64,000 bases of DNA, taken from MWAR01 sp035388825 (GTDB lineage: Bacteria; Muiribacteriota; Ozemobacteria; Ozemobacterales; Ozemobacteraceae). Within the stretch, counting starts at the first letter, position 1. Each line of letters opens with the position of its first letter. Below are positions 25,370 through 35,224 of this stretch, piece by piece. The stretch is taken from assembly GCA_035388825.1 (NCBI GenBank), contig DAOOQQ010000014.1:23439-87438 (forward strand), read 5' to 3'. A program made the position numbers and the translations under genes. The notes below the pieces were generated by a model. The model saw only the letters and a list, made by a program, of their open reading frames with translations, was not told the DNA's origin and did not search any database.

Positions 25370-26668
25370 TCAAGCGAGGCTTCCGTAGATGACGCCTGCG
25401 GTCGCGGAGAACACGACCACCAGCAGAACGAACACGAATGTCTTTTTGAAACCCATGATACCGTTGATGACGAGCATGCTGGGCAGACTCAGCGCCGGTC
25501 CGGCAAGCAGCAGGGCGAGGGCCGGGCCGTTCCCCATGCCGCTGCCCATCAGGCCCTGCAGGATCGGCACCTCGGTCAGGGTCGCGAAATACATGAAAGC
25601 GCCGAAAACCGCGGCAAACAGGTTCGCCCCGATCGAGTTTCCGCCGACGGCTGCCGCCACCCAGGCATTCGGAATCAGCCCTTCGTTTCCGGGACGTCCG
25701 AGCAGAAGGCCGGCCACGAGCACCCCGCCCATGAGAAGCGGGAAGATCAGGATCGCGTTTTCCCAGGAAGCGTTGAACCACTCGGCGCCATCGCCCCGAT
25801 GGGTGCTGGTGAAGACCGACAGCAGCGTCATCCCCGTCACGAAGGGCACCATCGGCTCCCCCGGAGCCGCCAGCGCTGCCACGACCGTCCCCCCAGCCGT
25901 CACCAGGACTTTCCAGGCCTCGAGGCCGAACCAGGCCCACAAGGCAAAGCCCAGCAGTCCGGCAAATCCCGATGCGACGAGCCATTTTGCCTGCCAGATG
26001 GCATGCCAGACGCCGGTCTCATCGACGGGTTTCGCGAAATTCGCAAACACGAGAATGCCGACGAGGGACGCAAAGAACAGCATCTGCTGGGAAAGCGTGC
26101 GGCCGCCTTCCTCTTCGGCCATCACCGGTGCGGCGGCGAGCTTCTGTTGCTCCTCCTCGCGGAAGATCCAGGCCATGATGAGGCCGATCACGATGCTCAT
26201 GCTCACGGCACCGACGGCTCGGGCCAGGCCGAGGTTGAAGCCGAGGATCCGGGCGGTCAGGATGATCGCCAGAACGTTGATGGCGGGGCCGGAGTAGAGG
26301 AAGGTGACAGCCGGGCCGAGGCCGGCGCCCATCCGGTAGATGCCGTTGAACAGCGGCAGGATCGTGCAGGAGCAAACCGCGAGAATCGTCCCCGAGACGG
26401 AGGCGACGGTATACGCGAGCAGCCGGTTGGCACCGGGGCCGAGGTATTTCATGACCGCCGCCTGGCTGACGAATACGGTTATAGCACCTGCAATAAAAAA
26501 CGCGGGCACGAGGCACAGCACGACATGTTCGCGCGCATACCATTTCAAGAGCTGGAGCGCCTCCAGGACGGCATTGTCGAACCGAGGGGTGCCGATGGGC
26601 AGGTAATAGCAGCCAAGGAATACGGCGATCATCGCCACGAGCGTTTTCCACTGTTCCTTCCAGTTCAT
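25370..26668 (-). CDS. DUF318/ArsP-like permease
   Basis: 432 residues, about ten TM segments. AVCSCTILPLFNGIYRMGAGLGPAVTFLYSGPAINV is the conserved core of the DUF318 permease family; the VCSC pair is characteristic. Some members (ArsP) export trivalent organoarsenicals such as methylarsenite. Together with arsM in this cluster, that activity is a reasonable inference. A cytosolic loop rich in Glu separates the two halves. Confidence 0.9.
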   Translation of the reverse strand: MNWKEQWKTLVAMIAVFLGCYYLPIGTPRFDNAVLEALQLLKWYAREHVVLCLVPAFFIAGAITVFVSQAAVMKYLGPGANRLLAYTVASVSGTILAVCSCTILPLFNGIYRMGAGLGPAVTFLYSGPAINVLAIILTARILGFNLGLARAVGAVSMSIVIGLIMAWIFREEEQQKLAAAPVMAEEEGGRTLSQQMLFFASLVGILVFANFAKPVDETGVWHAIWQAKWLVASGFAGLLGFALWAWFGLEAWKVLVTAGGTVVAALAAPGEPMVPFVTGMTLLSVFTSTHRGDGAEWFNASWENAILIFPLLMGGVLVAGLLLGRPGNEGLIPNAWVAAAVGGNSIGANLFAAVFGAFMYFATLTEVPILQGLMGSGMGNGPALALLLAGPALSLPSMLVINGIMGFKKTFVFVLLVVVFSATAGVIYGSLA

Positions 26669-26723
26669 GCGGAGACCTTTCGCTTCATCATTCGGTGTTT
26701 TCTGGAAAGCGGCTTCCAGGGAG

Positions 26724-27140
26724 TCACGAGGGCTTCGCCGCGGTGCGGCGCCGGCTGCGGGAGGCGTCGTTCGGGCGGGGGGACGGCAGGCGGCACATGG
26801 CCTTCACGGCAGCTGCCGAGACGTCGTCGGTGAGGTCGGAATGGCCGAGCGGCACGTTTCCGAGGCAGGAGAGGAATTCGATGATGCAGGGCGCACGGAG
26901 ACGGTAAAACACCTGCAGACCGCGCTTGTCATCCTCGACGATGCCGGCGTTACGAAGCTGGCTGAGATGCCGCGAAACCGTCGAGATATCGCAGCAGACC
27001 TGGTCGGTCAGCTCGCAGACGCACTTTTCGCCGCGCGCCAGCTCCATGACGAGATACAGTCGGACGGGATGGGCAAGCGCCTTGAGAATCTGCACCGGCC
27101 GCCGCAGCTTCCGGGGGTCGCAACAGGCTTCTTTTTTCAT
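26724..27140 (-). CDS. arsR: ArsR-family metalloregulator
   Basis: 138 residues from the ATG at 27140, chosen because the promoter -10 ends 7 nt upstream. A winged helix is evident: ILKALAHPVRLYLVMELARG, then ISTVSRHLSQLRNAGIVEDD. Cysteine clusters ACCDP (N-terminal), KCVCEL and VCCDIS could form the As(III) site. ArsR represses until arsenite binds. It heads the minus-strand cluster. Confidence 0.94.
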   Translation of the reverse strand: MKKEACCDPRKLRRPVQILKALAHPVRLYLVMELARGEKCVCELTDQVCCDISTVSRHLSQLRNAGIVEDDKRGLQVFYRLRAPCIIEFLSCLGNVPLGHSDLTDDVSAAAVKAMCRLPSPRPNDASRSRRRTAAKPS

Positions 27141-27147
27141 ATTTTCC

Positions 27148-27176
27148 AAATTACGCAAATAGAAGGCATGTGTCAA
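27148..27176 (-). promoter_or_regulatory. Consensus sigma70 promoter of the arsenic operon
   Basis: Read on the minus strand, TTGACA (27176-27171), 17 bp, then TAATTT (27153-27148). Transcription should begin at or within a base or two of the arsR ATG, giving a leaderless mRNA. The spacer carries the A/T-rich CTATTTGCG, a possible part of the ArsR operator. Confidence 0.8.
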
Positions 27177-27206
27177 TCCATTCCGAAACACGAATTGTTC
27201 CCAGTA

Positions 27207-29528
<2,322 letters not shown>

Positions 29529-29531
29529 GGT

Positions 29532-29846
29532 TCAGGCTTTCTCCATCGCGCACTGGAGAGGGAATCCCCGCTCCCGGGCCATCGTTTTCACGGTCTCGAC
29601 CTTCGTTTCGGCGATATCACGCACATAGATCCCGGCAAGTCCGCGGCCATTGCGGTGCACATGCAGCATGATCTGCGTCGCATCCATGGTCGCCTTGTGA
29701 AACACGTTCTGAAGCACCTCGATCACGAACTCCATCGTGGTGTAATCATCGTTCAGCAGAAACACCCGGAACATCGGGGGTTCTTCGACCTTGTGGCGCG
29801 TCTTTTCGAGCAGTTCCTGGTCGGGACGAGCGTTCGTTCCTGCCAT
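29532..29846 (-). CDS. clpS: ClpS, N-degron adaptor for ClpA
   Basis: 104 residues. FRVFLLNDDYTTMEFVIEVLQNVF carries the conserved NDDYTTMEFV; HVHRNGRGLAGIYVRDIAETK follows. ClpS binds N-terminal Phe, Leu, Tyr or Trp and delivers substrates to ClpA. It is co-transcribed with clpA, with an ABC-F gene just upstream. Confidence 0.97.
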   Translation of the reverse strand: MAGTNARPDQELLEKTRHKVEEPPMFRVFLLNDDYTTMEFVIEVLQNVFHKATMDATQIMLHVHRNGRGLAGIYVRDIAETKVETVKTMARERGFPLQCAMEKA

Positions 29847-29856
29847 ATCTCCTCCC

Positions 29857-31836
29857 TCACGCTCCGGCGCCGTCGTTTTGCGGCGCCTCTTCCATCAGCT
29901 TCTGCAGCTCTTCCCAGCGCTCCATCCGCTTCCCGATCTCGGTTCCCACATCCCCGTGCTGCCGGGAAAGATCGGCGAGCCCGTCGCGCGAGATCCCCGC
30001 CGGGGGCTCGGCAAGCTGCGCCTCGAGATCGCGCTGCCGCGCTTCCAGGGCGCCGATCGTCTCCTCGACCTCGCGCAGTTCCCGCTCCCAGCGCTGCCGC
30101 TGGTTGCTCTGCCGCTTTCGTTCCTTCCAGGCATCCCGGGCGTCGTTCCGGCGATCCCCGCCGGCGTCCGGTGCCCCGTTCGCCGGGGAGTCGGCCACGG
30201 TCTCCTCCTCGATCCGGTGCGACAGGGCCCACAGATACTGACTATAGTTGCCTTCATACAAAAACGCCTTCCCGTCGCGGATCGCGAGGATGCGGGTCGC
30301 CAGGCAGTCGAGGAAGAACCGGTCATGGGACACGATGATCAGCGTTCCGGGAAACGCGTCGAGCGCCTCGAGCAGCGCTTCCCGGCTGGAGATGTCGAGA
30401 TGGTTGGTCGGCTCATCGAGCATCAGCAGATTGCAGGGGCGCAGCATCAGCCGGGCGAGGCCCAGCCGGCTTTTCTCGCCGCCCGAGAGCACTTTCACGG
30501 GTTTTTCGATATCGTCGCCCGAAAAGAGAAACACACCGAGCAGGCTTCGCAACTGCGGCACCATGTCGAAGGGGGCATCACGCATCATGCGGTCCCAGAT
30601 CGTCTCGTCCTTCTCGAAACTGATCTCCTCATCCTGCGCGAAGTAGCCGAACCGCACCTTGTATCCCCACTCGACCCGGCCCTGGTGTGCGGTATCCTGA
30701 CCAGCAAGAATGCGCATGAGCGTCGTTTTGCCGGCCCCGTTCTCCCCGATGATCGCAAGCCGGTCGCCGCGCCGGATCGTGAAATCGAGGCCGTCGAGCA
30801 CGACATGCTCGCCGTATCTGCGACCGATCTTTTCGGCTTTCGCGACGAGCTCGCCGCTCTCCTGGCAGGGGGGGAAGTCGAAATCGAGTTTCGGGGCCGT
30901 GCGGGCCTGATCGATGCGCTCGAGCTTCTCGAGCTGCTTGATGCGGCTCTGCACCTGGGAAGCCTTCGATGCCTTGTACCGGAACCGCTCGACGAAGTTC
31001 TGAACCCTCCGGCGTTCGCGATCCTGGCGGTCCTGGGCGGCAGCGGCCTCCCGGGCCCACTGTTCGCGCGCCTCGAGAAAATCGGTGTAGTTGCCGCGCC
31101 AGACGCGAGCCCCTTCAGGCATCAGCGCCACGACCGAGGTCGCGAGCTTGTCGAGGAAATACCGGTCATGCGACACCATCAGGATGCCGCCCGGATACGT
31201 CGCGAGATACTCCTCGAGAAAGGCGATCGAGGAGATATCGAGATAGTTCGTGGGTTCGTCCAGCAGCAGGTAGTCCGGCTCGCTCAGCAGCAGCCGCGCG
31301 AAGTAGGCCCGCATCTGCCAGCCGCCCGAGAAGGTCTTGAGCGGATCGTGAAACCGCGCCTCGGGAAAGCCCAGCCCCTTGAGAATCCGGATCATCCGTG
31401 CCTGCCAGGTGTACCCGCCGGCCCGCTCGAACCGGGTCAGGAGACTGTGATGCCGGTCGTGGACGGCGATCGAGACATCCCCCGCCGCGATCTTCTCCTC
31501 GACGGCCGCGATCTCGTCCCGGATCTGCAGAAGGCCCGAAAATGCCTGGGCGGCGAGGCTCCAGAGCGTCGCGTCGACGCCGGCCTCTCCCCACTCGGGG
31601 TCTTCGGCGAGAAATATCTCCTGCGACAGATACCCGACGCGCGACTCGCGAGGCCGCGTGATGCCGCCGTCATCGGCGGACTCCCCGCCGCGGATGATGC
31701 GCATCAGCGTCGATTTTCCCGAGCCGTTGTTTCCGACCAGCGCAACCCGCTCCCCGGGATTCACGGCAAACGTGACGTTCCGGAACAGGGTCCGGACGCT
31801 GAAGGATTTCGAGAGATTCCGTATCTGGAGAGACAT
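29857..31836 (-). CDS. ABC-F family ATPase (Uup/EttA-like)
   Basis: 659 residues, two ABC domains without TM segments. First: GNNGSGKST, FSGGWQMR, LLDEPTNYLD. Second: GENGAGKTT, LSGGEKSR, LMLDEPTNHLD. A charged linker lies between (QDRQDRERRRVQNFVERFRYKASKASQ, the P-site interaction motif region). The C-terminal coiled coil suggests a Uup- or YheS-like member. ABC-F proteins act on stalled ribosomes. Its start is only about 12 nt below a promoter, so the leader is very short. Confidence 0.95.
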   Translation of the reverse strand: MSLQIRNLSKSFSVRTLFRNVTFAVNPGERVALVGNNGSGKSTLMRIIRGGESADDGGITRPRESRVGYLSQEIFLAEDPEWGEAGVDATLWSLAAQAFSGLLQIRDEIAAVEEKIAAGDVSIAVHDRHHSLLTRFERAGGYTWQARMIRILKGLGFPEARFHDPLKTFSGGWQMRAYFARLLLSEPDYLLLDEPTNYLDISSIAFLEEYLATYPGGILMVSHDRYFLDKLATSVVALMPEGARVWRGNYTDFLEAREQWAREAAAAQDRQDRERRRVQNFVERFRYKASKASQVQSRIKQLEKLERIDQARTAPKLDFDFPPCQESGELVAKAEKIGRRYGEHVVLDGLDFTIRRGDRLAIIGENGAGKTTLMRILAGQDTAHQGRVEWGYKVRFGYFAQDEEISFEKDETIWDRMMRDAPFDMVPQLRSLLGVFLFSGDDIEKPVKVLSGGEKSRLGLARLMLRPCNLLMLDEPTNHLDISSREALLEALDAFPGTLIIVSHDRFFLDCLATRILAIRDGKAFLYEGNYSQYLWALSHRIEEETVADSPANGAPDAGGDRRNDARDAWKERKRQSNQRQRWERELREVEETIGALEARQRDLEAQLAEPPAGISRDGLADLSRQHGDVGTEIGKRMERWEELQKLMEEAPQNDGAGA

Positions 31837-31848
31837 GGCGAGGTTCGC

Positions 31849-31877
31849 ATTCTAGCACGCCGCACGCGCTTCGACAA
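31849..31877 (-). promoter_or_regulatory. Promoter of the ABC-F/clpS/clpA unit
   Basis: On the minus strand TTGTCG (31877-31872), 17 bp, TAGAAT (31854-31849). The ATG is 12 nt after the -10, so the leader should be about 5 nt with no Shine-Dalgarno. Confidence 0.7.
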
Positions 31878-31970
31878 CCGCCCCACCGCTCCGGCAATGC
31901 ATCGGCGGGCACCTGAAAAACCCGACCGTTGCTGGTATCATGGGAACATCCGCGAAGGAGGGATCCCGCG

Positions 31971-33101
31971 ATGAAACTCCGGCCCTTCGAGCTCGAACGG
32001 TATTTTGCCCGGTACGAGTTCTCGACGCCCTATCTCCTCTGCTCGTCCGACTGTGAGAGCATGACGCTCGGCACTCTGCTCGCGTTCGAACCCGGTGCCG
32101 GCGAGCGACTCTCCGCCTTGTGGCTGGGGTATACCGAAAGCACCGGTCATCCCGACCTGAAGCAGGAAATCACGCGGCTCTACGAGAGCATCCCTAGCGA
32201 AGGGGTCCTCGTCCATGCCGGGGCGGAAGAAGCGATTTTCACCTTCATGCAGGTCGCCCTCGAGCCCGGCGACGAGATCATCGTCCATACTCCCTGCTAT
32301 CAATCGCTCACCGAAATCGCCAGGGGCATCGGCGCCAGGGTCGTGGAGTGGCCAGGTGATCCAGAAGCCGGCTGGGAACTGAGCCTCGATTTCCTCGAAC
32401 GGGCAGTGACGAATCGCACCCGGGTCGTCGTGATCAACGCGCCTCACAATCCGACCGGCTTCGTTCCCACGGCCGAATTCCAGCAACGGCTTTCAAGCCT
32501 TTCGGAACGGCACGGCTTCATCGTCTTTTCGGACGAGGTGTACCGGGGCCTGGAATACGGCTGCCCGAGGCTGCCGGCCTTCGCCGACCTGAATCCCCGC
32601 GCCGTCTCTCTCGGGGTGATGTCCAAAACCTACGGTCTCCCCGGCCTCCGCATCGGCTGGCTTGCCACGCGCAACGCACGTCTCCTGGGTGAGATCGCCG
32701 CCTTCAAGGATTACACCACGATCTGCTCCAGCGCCCCGAGTGAGTTCCTTGCCACGATCGCCCTGCGCCACCGGGACGCGATCGCGGCCAGGAACATCCG
32801 GATCATCCGTGACAATCTGGATCAGCTCGACGGGTTCTTCGCGGAGCATCGCGACCGGTTCGACTGGCGGCGCCCCGTCGCAGGCCCCATCGCGTTTCCC
32901 CGCCTGAAACGCGGAAACGTCGATGCGTTTTGCGAAGCCCTCGTCGAACAGGCCGGCGTCCTTCTCCTGCCCGGCACATTATACAATAAATACTATAATA
33001 CTTTCAGGATCGGCTTCGGCCGGGCCAATCTGCCGGAAGCCCTGGCACGTCTGCGAAACTTCCTCGACTCCCGGCATCCAGAGCTGGAGAACATGAGATG
33101 A
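31971..33101 (+). CDS. PLP-dependent aminotransferase, class I/II
   Basis: 376 residues; the ATG at 31971 follows GAAGGAGGGATCCCGCG. INAPHNPTGF and the PLP lysine in VMSKTYGLPGLRIGW are the class I/II hallmarks, with the Tyr in SDEVYRG. The substrate is not clear. The stop overlaps pncB as ATGA, so it is translationally coupled to NAD salvage. TATCAT at 31936-31941, preceded by TGG, is a possible extended -10. The codons near 32978-33003 (LYNKYYNT) are an AT-rich island. Confidence 0.92.
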   Translation: MKLRPFELERYFARYEFSTPYLLCSSDCESMTLGTLLAFEPGAGERLSALWLGYTESTGHPDLKQEITRLYESIPSEGVLVHAGAEEAIFTFMQVALEPGDEIIVHTPCYQSLTEIARGIGARVVEWPGDPEAGWELSLDFLERAVTNRTRVVVINAPHNPTGFVPTAEFQQRLSSLSERHGFIVFSDEVYRGLEYGCPRLPAFADLNPRAVSLGVMSKTYGLPGLRIGWLATRNARLLGEIAAFKDYTTICSSAPSEFLATIALRHRDAIAARNIRIIRDNLDQLDGFFAEHRDRFDWRRPVAGPIAFPRLKRGNVDAFCEALVEQAGVLLLPGTLYNKYYNTFRIGFGRANLPEALARLRNFLDSRHPELENMR

Positions 33102-34570
33102 TCGAGCGAACGACGTTGTACAAGCCCTCCCTCGCCCTGCTGACGGATCTGTATCAGCTGACGATGGCCTACGGATACTGGAAATCGGGCACCGCCGACA
33201 AGGAAGCGGTGTTCACCCTGTTTTTCCGGGAAAATCCCTTCCACGGCGGATTTGCCGTCGCCTGCGGCATCCAGCCCGCTCTCGAGTTTCTCTCCCGGTT
33301 CCGGTACGACGGAGACGACATCGCCTACCTTTCCACGCTGACGGGGAACGACGGCGCCCCGTTGTTCGAGCCCCCTTTTCTGGAGCATCTTCGCGACTTG
33401 CGGTTCACCTGCGAGGTCGATGCAGTGCGGGAAGGGACCGTCGTCTTCGCCCATGAGCCCCTGCTGCGGGTCAAAGGATCGATCCTGCAGGCACAGCTCG
33501 TCGAAACCGCCCTGCTGACGATCATCAACTTCCAGACCCTGATCGCGACAAAAGCCGCCCGTGTCTGCCACGCAACCCGCGGCGAGCCGGTTCTCGAGTT
33601 CGGCTTGCGCCGCGCGCACGGCATCGACGGCGGGCTGGCCGCAAGCCGCGCGGCCTACATCGGCGGCTGCCACGCGACCTCAAATGTGCTCGCCGGGCGG
33701 CTCTACGGCATTCCCGTGCGCGGCACCCACGCGCACAGCTGGGTCATGTCGTTCGACACCGAGATCGAATCGTTCGATGCCTACGCCGCTGCCATGCCGA
33801 ACAACTGCGTGTTTCTCGTCGACACCTACGACACCCTCGACGGCGTGCGACACGCCATCCAGGCCGGAAACCGCCTGCGCGAGCGCGGTCACCGGATGGT
33901 CGGCATCCGGCTCGACTCGGGAGATCTCGCCTATCTCAGCCGGGAAGCGCGTCGCCTGCTCAACGAGGCCGGATATAAAGATGCCGTTATTCTTGCAAGC
34001 AACGATCTCGACGAGCAGATCATCGCGAGTCTGAAGGAGCAGGGAGCCGCGATCGCCGTCTGGGGGGTCGGGACGAAGCTCGTGACGGCCTACGACCAGC
34101 CGGCCCTTGGAGGGGTGTACAAGCTCACGGCGTTGCGCAAACCCGGTGGCGCCTGGCAGCATCCGATCAAACTGTCGGAACAGCAGATCAAGATCACGAC
34201 CCCGGGCCAGCTCCAGATCCGGCGGTTCGAACGGTCCGGCGAGTTCTCCGCGGATCTCGTGTATGACGAGCTGCAGGGCTGCCCCAACGAACCCCTGATG
34301 GTGGACCCCCTCGATCCGACCCGCCGCCGGAAGCTCGGCCGGGACCTGTCCTCCGAGGATCTGCTGAAGCCCGCGTTCCGGAACGGCTCGATCGTTCTGG
34401 ATTCCGAGCCTCTCGAGCGTTCCCGGGAACGGACCGCCGGCCAGCTCGCCGGCTTCCATGGCGGTATCAAGCGGTTCGTGAATCCCCACCGGTATCCCGT
34501 CGGATTGGAACTCGGCCTGCACGAGCTGAAGACCGATCTGATACTGAAAGCGCGAGGGTTCAGCGGATGA
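33098..34570 (+). CDS. pncB: Nicotinate phosphoribosyltransferase
   Basis: 490 residues. ALLTDLYQLTMAYGYWKSG, FFRENPFHGGFAVACG, EFGLRRAHGIDGGLAASRAAYIGG and GTHAHSWVMSF are diagnostic. The His in GTHAHSW is in the position phosphorylated by ATP in the family. The enzyme makes nicotinate mononucleotide from nicotinate and PRPP. It overlaps both neighbours by 4 nt and sits between an aminotransferase and pncA. Confidence 0.97.
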   Translation: MIERTTLYKPSLALLTDLYQLTMAYGYWKSGTADKEAVFTLFFRENPFHGGFAVACGIQPALEFLSRFRYDGDDIAYLSTLTGNDGAPLFEPPFLEHLRDLRFTCEVDAVREGTVVFAHEPLLRVKGSILQAQLVETALLTIINFQTLIATKAARVCHATRGEPVLEFGLRRAHGIDGGLAASRAAYIGGCHATSNVLAGRLYGIPVRGTHAHSWVMSFDTEIESFDAYAAAMPNNCVFLVDTYDTLDGVRHAIQAGNRLRERGHRMVGIRLDSGDLAYLSREARRLLNEAGYKDAVILASNDLDEQIIASLKEQGAAIAVWGVGTKLVTAYDQPALGGVYKLTALRKPGGAWQHPIKLSEQQIKITTPGQLQIRRFERSGEFSADLVYDELQGCPNEPLMVDPLDPTRRRKLGRDLSSEDLLKPAFRNGSIVLDSEPLERSRERTAGQLAGFHGGIKRFVNPHRYPVGLELGLHELKTDLILKARGFSG

Positions 34571-35178
34571 AAGCCCTGCTCCTCGTCGACCTCCAGAACG
34601 ACTTCATGCCAGGCGGCGCCCTCGCCGTGCAGGACGGGGATGCCGTGGTCCCGGTCGCAAACGGGCTCATCCCGGAATTCGAGCTCGTCGTCTCGACCCA
34701 GGACTGGCACCCGGCCGATCACGGAAGCTTCGCGGCCCGCCACGCGGGCCGGAAGCCAGGCGACGTCATCGAACTGGCCGGGCTTTCCCAGATCCTCTGG
34801 CCCGTCCACTGCGTTCAGAACACCCCCGGAGCGGCCTTTCACCGCGCTCTCAATCCCCTCGCCCAGCGCCATGTGATCCGGAAGGGCACACACCGCGATG
34901 TGGATTCCTACAGCGGCTTCTTCGACAACGGCGGCCGCCACGACACGGGCCTCGCGGCGTTCCTCCGGGACCGCGACGCGGACGAGCTGTTCGTGATGGG
35001 CCTGGCGACCGATTACTGCGTGAAGTTCACGGTGCTCGACGCCTGCCGGCTCGGATTCCGGGTCACCGTCATCGAGAGCGGCTGCCGGGCTGTCGAGATC
35101 ACCCCTGGCGACGGGGAATGCGCGCTCCGCGAGATGGAACGCGCCGGCGCCCGAAGGCTCTCTGCCGTGTTTCCCTGA
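34567..35178 (+). CDS. pncA: Nicotinamidase
   Basis: 203 residues. The catalytic triad is Asp8 (LLLVDLQNDF), Lys106 and Cys151 (GLATDYCVKF). Metal ligands are Asp46, His48 and His52 in STQDWHPADH. It hydrolyses nicotinamide to nicotinate, the substrate of the pncB product encoded just upstream. The ATGA overlap couples their translation. Confidence 0.97.
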   Translation: MKALLLVDLQNDFMPGGALAVQDGDAVVPVANGLIPEFELVVSTQDWHPADHGSFAARHAGRKPGDVIELAGLSQILWPVHCVQNTPGAAFHRALNPLAQRHVIRKGTHRDVDSYSGFFDNGGRHDTGLAAFLRDRDADELFVMGLATDYCVKFTVLDACRLGFRVTVIESGCRAVEITPGDGECALREMERAGARRLSAVFP

Positions 35179-35224
35179 GATCCGAGGCCGCACGGCCGAA
35201 CGGCCGGCCCCGGGCGGAGAGCCT

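Noticed and set aside
35187..35210. GC-rich CGGCCG repeats between pncA and the P-ATPase
   Set aside because: Small stems are possible, but no T-run follows on either strand, so I do not call a terminator.
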